In this document: positions 1 to 9,614 of the stretch, one piece after another
Layout: the number at the start of each line of letters is the position of its first letter
Position numbering within the stretch: the stretch's first letter is position 1
Assembly (NCBI RefSeq): GCF_900005765.1
Contig: NW_021628826.1
Span: 1 to 22,901, forward strand
Direction: 5' to 3'
Length of the DNA: 22,901 nucleotides
Source of the DNA: Plasmodium relictum
Lineage: Eukaryota; Apicomplexa; Aconoidasida; Haemosporida; Plasmodiidae
Translations under genes and position numbers: made by a program
The notes under the pieces: model-generated
Told to the model about the DNA's origin: nothing
Databases searched by the model: none
The model's input: only the letters and a program-made list of their open reading frames with translations

Positions 1-90
1 TAACTTCAATTAAATATTATGCATCATAAGAAAACAGTATATATATATATATACTGTTTTCTTATGATGCATAATATTTAATTGAAGTTA
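1..90. repeat. Perfect palindrome inside an LTR
   Basis: The first 90 bases read the same on both strands, centred on a TATATA core flanked by ACAGT and ACTGT. The right arm, ending in TTGAAGTTA, is normal LTR sequence, and the left arm is its inverted copy. The same structure occurs at 22404-22495, so it belongs to an LTR subfamily rather than being a one-off. The palindrome may extend past the window start. Confidence 0.95.
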
Positions 91-221
91 AATTTTACTG
101 CATCTATTAATAAACCTATTAACAGTTATAAATGAGTTTTTATTTACAAAGAATTAATATCTTCTTTTAATTAAAAACATACAAATAATTTATAACAATT
201 TATTAAGTCAAAATTTATGAT

Positions 222-253
222 ATTCAATGTTATTTCAAAAATATACATTGAAT
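222..253. repeat. LTR-internal hairpin ATTCAATGT / ACATTGAAT
   Basis: Nine-base perfect inverted repeat with a 14-base loop. The same stem is found in other subfamily I LTRs, at 895-926 and, on the other strand, 3227-3257. In the copy starting at 22626 one arm has a mismatch. Its role is unknown; an RNA structure in the LTR transcript is one possibility. Confidence 0.8.
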
Positions 254-639
254 AATACATAAACATTTCTCTTATCTCTTAAGTTTTTAATAAGTTAACA
301 TTTCTTTCTTTTAATTTTTATTTACACTAAAAATTAAAACATAACATAACATTTATCAAAAACTCTTCCAAAAAAAAAAAATATTTAATTTTTTTTTTTT
401 TTTTTAAATTACAAAGATGTATATATATATAAATAAACAAACAAAAAAAAAATAACTTTATTTTTTTTTTTTTTTATATATATAGGACTAGCGTCAGTGC
501 ATGGCTAACTTGTACGTATACAACTAGCAACTAGCTTAGCATGCTACAAAAGGTTAATAATACCTTTTATTAACCAAATACTTATAAATTATTAAATAAT
601 TAAACACCTTATTATCTTTATGGAACTTCACTAAAAAGT

Positions 640-1216
640 AAAAGCATAAACAAACAAATTAATAAAGAGCATGTATAACTAAGTATACGTTTATATATAT
701 ATTCGTTTTTATTATATATATATATATAGTTTTCTTATAATGCATAATATTTAATCTGAGTTAAATTTTACTGCATCTTTTAATAGACCCATTAATTGTT
801 ATAAATGAGTTTTTATTTACAAAGAATTACTTTTTCTTTTAATTAAAAACATACAGATAAACTATAATAATTAATAAAGTCAAGACTTTATATTATTCAA
901 TGTTATTTCAAAAATATACATTGAATATAACATAAACATTATCCTTTTATCTCTTAAGTTTTAATAAGTAAAAATTAATTCTTTATTTAATTTTTAAAAC
1001 ACAAACGTCAACAACATCACAAAAAAATAAATTAATTTTAATTTATATTTTTTATTTTTAATTAAGAAGATGTATATAAATAAAAATAAACAAACAAAAA
1101 AAATAACTTTATATTTTTTTTTTTAACTAGAGTCAGTGCATGGCTAACTTGTGCATACACGACTAGTAAACTAGCTTAGTGTACTACAAAAGGTTAATAA
1201 CATATTTTATTAGCCA
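640..1216 (-). mobile_element. LTR, minus orientation (subfamily I)
   Basis: The minus-strand start is at 1216 (TGGCTAATAAAATATG). The end near 640 is truncated just inside the usual terminus: the ATAAACAAACAAATTAATAAAG block is present but the terminal TGATTTATTAATTGG is not visible. Unlike the copies at the window ends it has the ordinary, non-palindromic AT-rich centre. It lies directly 3' of a pol fragment on the same strand, so it is the 3' LTR of a truncated element. Confidence 0.85.
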
Positions 1217-1560
1217 ATAATAGAGAAACCTTCATAATTTTGTAAAGAATTGATAAGAATATTTGAAATATTTCTTTTCTGAAAATTTAATGTTTTTACT
1301 TTTGAACAATCGCTTTGAAAGTCATCATAATATTTATTTTCCATATTTATATCCTTTTTATATATTTCACCAATATCACCAATTTTTTTAACTAATGTCT
1401 TTAAGTAATTTCTAACTTTTTTTTCATATATGTTTTCCTTCATACTTATTTGTACTATTTCATAATTCAAAAAAGTGCTAATTTCTTCTGAAACTTTTTA
1501 TTGGAACATGTATATTTTGACATTTTTTGTTTATATTCATTTATAACATTTGAATATACA
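1210..1560 (-). pseudogene. 3' end of Ty3/Gypsy pol (beyond integrase core), truncated
   Basis: On the minus strand an open frame of about 86 codons (1470 down to 1210) ends at the edge of the LTR. It contains NIYEKKVRNYLK, which aligns by eye with EIYERQLRNIIQ in the pol tail at 21588-22262, at the same distance from an LTR. The frame is weakly recognisable for about 90 bases further upstream, across a TAA, and is then lost. It is therefore the C-terminal tail of a gag-pol polyprotein, downstream of the integrase catalytic core, with the rest of the element deleted. The frame has no convincing ATG. The intact stretch should not be read as a small host gene. Confidence 0.6.
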
Positions 1561-1962
1561 AAATTTTATTTGTTTACTCATATATTGTTAGGGAATACCT
1601 TATAAGTACATCTTAAAGTACAAAACTTACCATGTATCTTAGGGTATTGGTCAATGAATAAACTCATTTCCCTTAATTAATGTACAGTTTGGAGTTTATT
1701 TTAATTAAATTTATATTTATATATATGTTCGTAGTTAATTTCATAGTACTAAACAATTATTTATAACTTAAATAATTATTCCTTTATATAGTACACTACA
1801 TGCAATAAGTTAAGCTACTAGAACCTTGACCAACCTAGTGTGTCACATTACTATTTTTTTTTGACACATTTTGGTTATTATTATATTATATCTTCTTTTT
1901 TTTTATTTTTTTTTATTTTTTACAAAAAAAAAAAAATTTTATTATTATTTTTTTTTTTGTAG
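1561..1962. other. Non-coding stretch, likely intron tail at the end
   Basis: No reading frame is supported here. The last ~100 bases are T- and A-homopolymer rich and end in TTTTTTTTTTGTAG at 1962, which has the form of a Plasmodium 3' splice site. Confidence 0.4.
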
Positions 1963-2031
1963 AATGAATTCTTATGGAGAAAGATTGAAAAAGAAAAGGA
2001 TAGAAAGTGGATTTGCTTTTATTTTATTTAA
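1963..2031 (+). pseudogene. Possible exon fragment of the SURFIN/STP1-like pseudogene
   Basis: Immediately after a T-rich stretch ending in TAG there is an open frame of about 22 codons beginning NEFLWRKIEKEKDRKW. The charged, Trp-containing composition resembles the tryptophan-rich cytoplasmic modules of SURFIN/STP1 proteins and fits the better-supported fragment at 2290-3842 on the same strand. It ends at a TAA. The resemblance is from memory of the family, not an alignment; a chance frame in an alternative reading is possible. Confidence 0.3.
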
Positions 2032-2068
2032 CTTTTATGGACTTTTATTTTTCTTAAAGTGATTTAAT

Positions 2069-2109
2069 TAATTTTGTATTATAAAAATAGAATCTATAAT
2101 ACAAAATTA
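2069..2109. repeat. 15-bp perfect inverted repeat (hairpin)
   Basis: TAATTTTGTATTATA at 2069-2083 is exactly complementary to 2095-2109, with an 11-base loop. It lies just after the candidate exon and before an LTR remnant. It could be a strong hairpin in RNA; no terminator role is established for this kind of genome. Confidence 0.85.
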
Positions 2110-2135
2110 TAAAAGAGTCCTAAAACTTGCTTTTG

Positions 2136-2192
2136 TTAATTTGGATATTCATTACTTTTATCCAAGTCTTTGAATGTCCAATTAATAAATCA
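2136..2192 (+). mobile_element. LTR 3'-end remnant, plus orientation
   Basis: The block starts TTAATTTG and ends in TGTCCAATTAATAAATCA, nearly identical to the end of the complete LTR at 2899-3543 (CGTCCAATTAATAAATCA). Everything upstream of this ~57-bp tail has been lost or has decayed beyond recognition. Confidence 0.65.
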
Positions 2193-2289
2193 GATATAGA
2201 CTATCATGCAAACTATTGCGTTTTTCTTTGCATATTCTTATATGCAAACTTGCAGTTTATTGATACTCGTGTGTGTCTGATTTGAATTT

Positions 2290-2898
2290 TAGATATTCTG
2301 ATTTATATTTATTGTTTCATTATTCTTTTTGAGAAAGCGTCATTTAAAGGTTATAGAAGAATGGAATAAAGAAAGCTGATTTGTAGAGGTGCTAAATGAT
2401 TATGAAAAAGAAGAGGATAAGGAATTACAAGCAAAAGAAATAAAAAATTCGTCGGAGAAAATTAAAAAAGATGAAAGAACAATAGATGGCGTAAAAGAAC
2501 AACTGGATGAAACAAAGAAAAAAAAGTTGATATATAGACTATGGATAGAAATACATATTATAATAATGGAAGAGTGTAAGAAAGATGAATTGGAATTAAT
2601 AAGGAATGAGTATCTTAAGTTATACATAGAGGAATAGAAAAAAAAAGGAGAGTTATATGAAAAAAAAATAGAGAAACGAAAAAGGGTTGACATAGACGAG
2701 AAACAGAAATAGAATATTCTGATAAATATGGAAAAAAAAGAGAAAAAAGGAATGAATGATTTAGATAAAAATAAAAAATGGAATATTTGGAAAAAAGAAG
2801 AAATGAAAGATATGAAATAAATTAGAGTATTAGAAATAAAGAACAATATGAAAGGAGAAATTGGAATTCAAGAATTAGAACAAAATATTCTATGGAAT
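2290..2898 (+). pseudogene. SURFIN/STP1-like tryptophan-rich domain, part 1 (before solo LTR)
   Basis: A single frame runs from about 2290 to the LTR edge, interrupted by a TGA at 2377 and TAG/TAA codons further on. It encodes Lys/Glu-rich sequence with modules typical of the cytoplasmic Trp-rich region of Plasmodium SURFIN/STP1 surface proteins: LRKRHLKVIEEWNKE, LWIEIH (about 2539-2556), EECKKDELEL (2569-2598) and NEYLKLYIEE (2605-2634). In the family the usual form is W-EIH...EC-K-EWELN..EFL-ICIEEF, so some conserved Trp and hydrophobic residues have changed. The frame continues exactly into 3549 once the LTR and one copy of its 5-bp duplication are discounted. SURFINs are variant antigens of infected cells and invasive stages, usually subtelomeric. 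This copy is dead. Family assignment is by motif recognition and is moderately certain. Confidence 0.6.
2894..2898. repeat. Target-site duplication GGAAT, left copy
   Basis: The five bases directly before the LTR start (TG at 2899) are GGAAT, identical to the five bases directly after the LTR end (3544-3548). Ty3/Gypsy integrases typically make 4-6 bp duplications, so this fixes the element ends. Confidence 0.88.
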
Positions 2899-3543
2899 TG
2901 ATTAATAAAATATGTTATTAACCTTTTGTAATACACTAAGCTAGTTTACTACTCGTGTACGTACAAATTAGCCATGCACTAACTCTAGTTAATAAAAAAA
3001 ATAAAATAAAATAAAATAAAATAAAGCTATTTCTTTTGTTTGTTTAATTAAAAATATATACATATTTGTAATTAAAAAAAAAATAATTAATAAATAATTT
3101 TTTTTTTTTGGTGTGAAGATTAATTTTTTTTTGTTATGTTTTTGACTTTTGTGTTTTAAAAAATTAAATAAGAATTAATGTTTACTTATTAAAACTTAAG
3201 AGATAAAAGAATTATGTTTATGTATTATTCAATGTATATTTTGAAATAACATTGAATAAAATAAAGTTTTGACTATATTAATTGTTATAGTTTGTCTGTA
3301 TGTTTTTAATTAAAAGAATAAATAATTCTTTGTAAATAAAAACTCATTTATAACAATTAATAGGTCTATTAAAAGATGCGATAAAATTTAACTCAAATTA
3401 AATATTATGCATTATAAGAAAACTATATATATATATATAATAAAAATGAATATATATAAACGTATACTCAGTCATACATTCTCTTTATTAATTTGTTTGT
3501 TTAATATTCTAGCAAAGTCATTAAACGTCCAATTAATAAATCA
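2899..3543 (+). mobile_element. Complete solo LTR, plus orientation (subfamily I)
   Basis: Starts TGATTAATAAAATATG and ends CCAATTAATAAATCA, so it is TG...CA bounded. It is 645 bp long and flanked by perfect GGAAT duplications. It carries the ATTCAATGT hairpin (3227-3257), a short ATAAA tandem run (3001-3025) and the shared TTTGTAAATAAAAACTCA block. It interrupts a SURFIN/STP1-like reading frame without disturbing its phase on either side. Either recombination between the two LTRs removed the interior of a full element, or the copy was always solo. Confidence 0.92.
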
Positions 3544-3548
3544 GGAAT
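3544..3548. repeat. Target-site duplication GGAAT, right copy
   Basis: Matches 2894-2898 exactly and lies directly after the terminal CA of the solo LTR. Confidence 0.88.
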
Positions 3549-3842
3549 AGACAATGGCTAGAAAAGCAAAGAAATATTCTAAAAAAAAAAGAGCAAAAAA
3601 AATAGTCCAAAAGGGCTTATATCAAAGAAGTACAAAGCGAAAGAAGAGATAAAAGATACTTTAAGCGATCTAGATATTACAATATTATAAATTTTGATCA
3701 CAGTATATCATATATGGGAATTTATGGTTAAGAATAAAAATATACAGCAATGATAAAAAGTGAATTACAAGTAAATTGTAGAGAAATGTTATCTAAGAAA
3801 TGATTTATCAAAAAATTGCATTTAGAGAAAATGTTTATTATT
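3549..3842 (+). pseudogene. SURFIN/STP1-like tryptophan-rich domain, part 2 (after solo LTR)
   Basis: Resuming in phase right after the target-site duplication, the frame reads RQWLEKQRNILKKKE, continues as a basic stretch and then ELQVNCREMLSKK and FIKKLHLEK, ending at a TAA near 3843. The pattern of a Trp followed by Lys/Glu helices and then an E-L...ML-K--FIK-L--E block matches Plasmodium SURFIN-type Trp-rich modules. In-frame stops lie at 3603 (TAG), 3729 and 3735 (TAA), among others. The uninterrupted phase across the insertion site is the best evidence that 2290-2898 and this piece were one exon. No downstream continuation was recognised. Confidence 0.55.
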
Positions 3843-4374
3843 TAAAAAAATTTAATTAGTTAATAAAAGGACTTATTATTTATTGCATTTTTTCAAAAAG
3901 AAAAATGGAATGTTATAAACTAAATTTAAGAGTTTATATATATATATAACATTTTATATATAAATATACAAAATGATGAGGCAAATATATTCGAATTATA
4001 TGTAAAAACCATTTTAAAAAATAGTTTTTTCGTTATTAGTAAATAAAAGATATTATTAAACTATTATGAAATAATAGGCAGTAAATTGTACGTAAAATTG
4101 AAAATTAGTCATCTAAATTCTCTAATTAGTGAATAAATTGTATCGAAAAGTAACATTAAACGAATAAATTTTGTTTTATAAACGTTAGGTATGAGAGGAA
4201 AATATGTATATTAAAATGTACATACTATAGTGTATAAATCTAAAGAAATATGTATAAGAATAATATTTTTTTTTTATAATTTTCTGTGGAATTTCACTCT
4301 GTGTGATCTATATTATTTGGTGTTTAGCAAAAATATGTAGTGATGTATATGATATTAGCTTATCAGTGTATATG
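3843..4374. other. Non-coding AT-rich stretch with an LTR 5' scrap
   Basis: No gene is supported. At about 4036-4110 the sequence AATAAAAGATATTATTAAAC followed by AATAATAGG resembles the start of the subfamily II LTR at 14766, so it is probably a truncated LTR. The rest is unremarkable. Confidence 0.45.
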
Positions 4375-4471
4375 TGATTTATCAATTATCTGTTTAATGA
4401 CTTTGCTAGATTATTAAACAAACAAATTAATAAAGAACATGTATAATTAAATATACTGATTTTTAGAGTAC
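4375..4471 (-). mobile_element. LTR 3'-end piece, minus orientation
   Basis: Reads TGATTTATCAATTATCTG then TTTAATGACTTTGCTAGA and the AAACAAACAAATTAATAAAG block, the reverse complement of an LTR 3' end. It stops abruptly where a plus-oriented LTR begins at about 4472. With the piece at 5060-5200 it may be one older LTR split by that insertion. Confidence 0.75.
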
Positions 4472-5051
4472 TAATTAATAAAAGATATTATTAAACTTTT
4501 GTAATACATTAAGTTAGTTTACTCGTCATGAAAAAATAAATTAACCATTCAATGATTTTAGTTATAAAAAAAAGAAAAAAATATATATATAGATATTTTT
4601 TTTTTGTTTATTTTTTATTGTTGGGTGATATTTTTGATTTTTGAGAGATTAATTTTTATTTGAAATATAAAAACTAATGTATATAAAAGTGTAATTCTTT
4701 ATGTCATGCTCGATTTGTAAATTTGGAAATAACATTGAATAACTTAAAGTTTAATTTTTGTTATTTTTTATAACTTAATTTTGTGTGTTTTTAATTAAAA
4801 GAATATACTTATTCTTTGTAAATAAAAATACATTTGTAAGAGTAAAAATATGTCTATTAAGCAATACATAATTGCTTAATTCAAATTAAATGTTATATAT
4901 ATATATAATTTACTATATATAATAAAAATAAGTATATATAGATATATATATATATATATACATAAATCAGTATATTTAGTTATACATTCTCTTTATTAAT
5001 TTGTTTGTTTAATACCCTAGAAAAGCCATTAAGAATGCAATTAATAAACCA
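4472..5051 (+). mobile_element. LTR, plus orientation, nested
   Basis: Starts TAATTAATAAAAG (terminal TG degraded to TA) and ends GCAATTAATAAACCA. It has the family internal blocks ATAACATTGAAT and TTCTTTGTAAATAAAAA. It lies between two minus-oriented LTR pieces. No exact target-site duplication is visible, consistent with an old insertion or later rearrangement. Confidence 0.8.
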
Positions 5052-5059
5052 GAAGTATA

Positions 5060-5200
5060 TTAAGAATAAAATAAACAAAAAAAAATGTATCTATATATAT
5101 ATATTTTTAACTAGAGCCATTGAATGTCTGATTTGTATTTTCCTAACTAGAAGGCTAATTTTATATATTATAAAAGGTTAATAACATCTTTCATTAACCA
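5060..5200 (-). mobile_element. LTR 5'-end piece, minus orientation
   Basis: On the minus strand this starts at 5200 with TGGTTAATGAAAGATGTTAT and continues through the ACTAGAGCCATTG region (compare ACTAGAGTCAGTG at 1124), and is lost near 5060. It is probably the other half of the LTR at 4375-4471. Confidence 0.7.
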
Positions 5201-5346
5201 ATTATCTACTAATTTATAATTCTTCATCATTATAAATTCTATAATAATAATTATTTAATCAAAAGTAATTAATAATATAATTATTAATTAATTTAATTAA
5301 AATTAAATTAATTAAAAAAAGTAAAATGTAATCATTAACAAATATA

Positions 5347-5499
5347 ATGAAACAAAACATATATAATACTGTTAAGAAAAATAATAAAACATATATATAT
5401 AGCTATAAGATAATATATTTTTGTAGATTGTTAAAGTATTTCCTTGTATATGGTTTGTTCATATTTAGCTCTTTACCTTACATTGTATTATCAATTCAG
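5347..5499 (+). CDS. Candidate first exon with recessed signal/anchor segment
   Basis: An ATG opens 51 codons whose N-terminal ~26 residues are polar and Lys/Asn-rich, followed by a hydrophobic segment (about residues 27-50) ending LPYIVLSIQ. The last codon, CAG, is followed at once by GTATTT, a plausible splice donor; reading on without splicing gives a stop after 11 more codons. A recessed hydrophobic segment in a short first exon is the usual design of exported Plasmodium proteins, but no export motif or second exon was found in phase. A 37-codon frame at 5612-5725 (containing KPCKLREFKFVRK) follows a T/A-rich stretch, but joining it at its nearest AG breaks the frame. It may be an orphan exon, a pseudogene or chance. 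Confidence 0.3.
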
Positions 5500-6247
5500 G
5501 TATTTGAAAAGGCTAATAATATTTTTATTGGTTGACAAGCATTTAATAAATCATCTTATTCAAAAAAATATTTTTTTACTTTATTCTTTTTTTTTTTTAT
5601 AAAAAAAAAAAATGCATATAGATAATATACATGTAATCCCAAATAATAAGCCTTGCAAATTAAGAGAGTTTAAGTTTGTACGTAAAACTTACACATCTAT
5701 AAAAGTTACTATTTATTTTTATTAACCAGTTTGTAATGATATAATTTTAAAAAATTTTAGATATAAAATGAATACATTTAATAATGTCTATTATTGTTGA
5801 TTATTATATATGTAAATAAATATCTTTAATTGAATCATTATGGATTATAAATTTTTTTTGTTTCATTTATTACACCTTCATCATCTATGATAAATTAAAA
5901 AAAAAAGACAAATAAGAAATATTATATTTCTCTAATTTTTTTTGATATATTTTTAAAATATTATATTGGTAGGTAGTAGTACATGTATTGAATAGAATTT
6001 ATCATCTAAATGTTCCTTAAGAATTTTCAAATTCAAAGATTGATTACATTATTTAATTTTTTACTTATACATAAAGGTAAAATACTTATTATATTGTTTT
6101 TTTTTTTTAATATTTACTGTTTTTTGTATTTAAGATAAAAAAAGAAAGAAAAGAAAAAAATAGTAATAATAAATAAATATGTATATGAAATAATAAAATT
6201 CCTGTTATAATTTAGTTGTAATTATACATATAAAATTAATATGAATA

Positions 6248-6343
6248 GAAATTCAAGGGAATTTGAAAGAAATATGTAATTTAGTTAGTGAAGTATTAGC
6301 CTTTTTCAACATATAAGCTTATGACATTAAGGAGAATAAATAA
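6248..6343 (+). pseudogene. Decayed coding scrap, possibly from a variant-antigen N-terminus
   Basis: One frame reads EIQGNLKEICNLVSEVLAFF, then a TAA, then AYDIKENK. The amphipathic helical pattern with a Cys is unusually protein-like for this interval, and the single stop is a TAA that could come from a Gln codon. It could derive from the cysteine-containing N-terminal domain of a SURFIN/STP1-type gene, but I cannot name the family. Confidence 0.22.
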
Positions 6344-6512
6344 TATTGACTGATGAAATGATAGGCAGGATGAAGCAACTATTAAGATAGTTTTTCCATC
6401 TATCTAATTAGTGTATTTATTTATTCCTAAAAAAAAAAAAATACATACGCTTTTTTTATTAGAATTTATCCTTTTAATTCCTGGCATTATTTTTTTGTAT
6501 TTTTTTTTTTTT

Positions 6513-6523
6513 GGGGAGGGGGG
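6513..6523. other. Isolated G-rich tract
   Basis: GGGGAGGGGGG after a long poly-T run is a striking exception in a genome this AT-rich. Only two G runs are present, so an intramolecular quadruplex is not strongly supported. Confidence 0.5.
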
Positions 6524-6585
6524 ATTCGTAAAAATTTACTGAAGATGGTTTGAATGATTGAATGTAAGTTGAATAATTTTACTAT

Positions 6586-6625
6586 GAAATAAAATATTTT
6601 GTTTTGAAATAAAATATTTTGTTTC
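6586..6625. repeat. Tandem duplication, 20-bp unit x2
   Basis: GAAATAAAATATTTTGTTTT is repeated once with one change at the last base. It is probably replication slippage. Confidence 0.9.
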
Positions 6626-8705
6626 TAATAGCATGAATTACGAGTAAAAAATTATAACAGTAATAAAAACTTTAAATTGTTTTTATGAATTATATATATA
6701 TCAAAAAGAATGAAATAGAGGAATATATATATATATATATTTGTTAAGGGTAAAATTTTTTTAATATTGTTTAAAGTACTTATTTTATGTTATGTTCATG
6801 CTGTATGTTAAAGCAAGAATAATTAAATAAGGACTAATTAGACTTATGAGTTCATTATAAAAGCTATGAGTTAACAATATATTAAATCATAATAAAAATT
6901 AATTCTAAAAGAAGAAGTTAAAACAACCTTTCATTTCCTTTCTATAAAATCTTATAACTAAAAGTTTTAAAAAAAAAAGATGTAAATATATTTAATTAAA
7001 ATCAGTTGAAATTATCATATAAAATTATAGATTTTTTATCATCAGAATAAAAGAGTGTCAATTACTTTTGTAAAAGATTAAAAAAAATAATCTTTATTTC
7101 CTTAAAAAAATCTTTTTCATTATTTATTTTAACATGAATAATAATAATAAAAAAAATGAATCGTAATTTCTCTTTTGTTGAACTTAATTAAATGTAATTT
7201 TTTCAAATACTTAAAACATTTAAATTTCTTTTACATTATAATTTTTCTTAGATATTAAATAAAATTTCTCTAAGGATAATAAAAGGAAAAAAATCATTAA
7301 ATCTATTAAATTAAAAATGCAAATAAAAGATAATAATAAATTAAAGATAAGAAAATATTTTAAAAATTTTTCATTTATATTTTGTTCATCTTAGAACTTC
7401 TACAAAAAGCATATATATTAGTATGATTAATATTGAATTGTCTAATGAAATTTAATCTTATAATCTTAAATATTGAATACTACATAAGAATTATCACATT
7501 TTTTTTTTAATAATTTCTTTTAAAAGAAAGTATACCAATATTTAAAAAATAATAATTCTTAAAAATATTTCTGTGATTTCTAAATAAGAATTTAAAAAAA
7601 ATAAAATAATTTATTAGTGACAACAATTATTAGCGAAAAATTCTTTAAAACATTTTAAAATATATTTTAAAAATAAAAAGAATTTAAAAAAGATAAAATA
7701 AAAGGAAATCATAATAGAGTCAATTTATATTATTCTCATAACTGTTTTATTTGAATTTTATAGTTAAATAATGTTTTTAATATCGATTCTTTTAAGTTAT
7801 TAATATAAATGATAATGTTGCTAATATATTTAAAATAATTGCTGGCAAATATGTGATTATATATTTGTTTTGTACTTGTATTTTAATATTGATAGAAAGA
7901 GTATTTTTAAAATATATTTATATACTAATTTTAACTTTTATTATATTGTTTTATTTTCTTTCTTTTTTTTTTTTATATGTACCCTTCTTTATTTTACTTT
8001 TATTTTTTCAAAGGCTAGAAATAAAACAAAATATTATCATTTATTTTTTCATATATAATATAAGTATAATATAAAAAATGTTATAAAAACATGATGTTAT
8101 ATTCTTTTTGTATTTCTATTTTTTTTAAAATCATTTACAACTTTATTACAATTATCTAAGATGTAAAAAACCTTCTTTTTTCCTTATTGTTAAATAATCC
8201 ATTTATTTAAAAAGTATAAATATGTCATTTTATTTAGTGAAATTATTATAACGTTTTTAATAAATTGTAAGAGAATAATTCAAAGTTTAGGTAAAGATAC
8301 GGTAAATAAAAATATATATTAACTTGTTTATATATAACTTAAGAATATTAAATAAAATTCTCTGGATTTGCAAAGTCTACATTTCGAGCACATATATTTT
8401 CTTTTATGTACGTAATATTTTTTTTTACACAAAAAAAAAAATAATTTTCTTTTGGAGAGTTGCTATATTTTTTTTTACCAATAAGAAAAAATATGAATAA
8501 AAATGTCTTGGTAGATATGATAAAAATATAAATAGAGAATATTTTTATTAAAATGATATATTTATATTTATTTAAAATGTTTATTACAAGTTATATATGT
8601 ACTATGTGCAAAATCTTTCATATTTTTAAAAAATTAAAAATTAAAAATTAAAATGTCTTAAATTTTGAATTGATAATAATAGAATTATTTTTGATAACAG
8701 ACATA

Positions 8706-8782
8706 ATGGATATTCCTCTACAAGCTCTTAATTTCTTTCAACACTTTACAAAAATATTTAAAGAGGAAAATAATATATCAAG
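8706..8782 (+). CDS. Candidate small first exon, weak
   Basis: An ATG opens 25 codons starting MDIPLQALNFFQHF and ending in Lys/Glu/Asn-rich sequence, followed by AG|GTACTA, a plausible splice donor. Its codon content is richer in C and G than the surrounding DNA. The nearest acceptor-like site (TAATTATTAG near 8860) would add only about ten codons before a stop. It may be an orphan first exon of a lost gene, or chance. No family is recognised. Confidence 0.22.
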
Positions 8783-9614
8783 GTACTAAAATTATATATA
8801 GAATATTATAAAAAAATGAATAGAATATTAAATTCATTTTTTTTTTTTATAATTATTAGTATATTCACTTTTCAATTTTTATATATTTAAATTGAGAATG
8901 TATTAATTTTTTTCTCTATTATATTATTTCATCAATTATTGTTTTGACTTTTTATTATTTAACTTTTAACATTTTTTATATTTTTAAATTTATTGTTAAG
9001 ACATTCGAAAATTATTTTATTATAATAGATTTTTTTTATTAATATTTAGTAGAATTTTACTAATGTATGAATACATAAAAATAAAAAAATGTTTGATAAG
9101 TATTTGTCAATATTATTTCCCTTGTGTAATTGCATAAAATAAAAAAGTTCAATTTTGTGAGTAAATCATTTAAGAAAAACCTCTGCATTTTAAGTGCATA
9201 ACATTAGCAAAAATGTTCTCAATAAAACATAATAAAAGAATTTTATTTTAATATAAAAACTTAAAATATATATAATATATAAAAATAAATTTTTTTTTTT
9301 TTGGAATTTTTTTGAGGTTTAATGAATTTTCATAGAAAGAAATAAATTTTTATCATTTATGTGAACAAAAATTTTTAATAAAAGGTAATGTTTTATATTA
9401 TAATACTTTTTAAATATTGAATATTTAAATTTTTAATTAAATTTTTAAGTTTTATTAAACTGTTTTAACTTTCGATAGATTAAATATTTTTTTACGAGCA
9501 ATAAAAATACTGAAAGAATATATTTTTATTTTTAGGATTTTAATAGTTTTATGAAAAATTTACTTATTTTATATTATATAATTGTTCAGAAATTTAAAAA
9601 TTATTTATAATAAG

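Larger units (their letters stand above)
1..576 (-). mobile_element. LTR, minus orientation, cut by window edge (subfamily I)
   Basis: On the minus strand this LTR begins at 576 with TGGTTAATAAAAGG and runs toward position 1. It shares its internal blocks with the copies at 640-1216, 2899-3543, 20979-21587 and 22335-22901: the GTCAGTGCATGGCTAACTTG block, the AAACAAACAAAAAAA run, the ATTCAATGT hairpin and ACAAAGAATTA. Its 3' end lies outside the window. Bases 577-639 are a short spacer of unknown origin before the next LTR. Confidence 0.85.
5536..9590. other. Long gene-poor AT-rich interval
   Basis: Apart from the small items listed separately (6248-6343, 6513-6523, 6586-6625, 8706-8782) I see no supported gene, RNA or LTR. 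The hydrophobic frame near 7853-8074 is Phe/Ile/Leu/Tyr-rich as expected of translated poly-T sequence and is not called. Confidence 0.5.

Noticed and set aside
2400-2846. 148-codon minus-strand open frame
   Set aside because: It is the antisense of the Lys/Glu-rich SURFIN-like fragment, giving Ser/Phe/Ile-rich protein with no domain; the plus strand has the recognisable motifs.
6513-6523. G-quadruplex
   Set aside because: Only two G runs are present; four are needed for an intramolecular quadruplex of the usual kind.
7853-8074. Hydrophobic 73-codon frame as a membrane protein
   Set aside because: Phe/Ile/Leu/Tyr-only composition is what poly-T-rich DNA gives in any frame; an overlapping frame looks the same, and no splice or codon evidence supports it.
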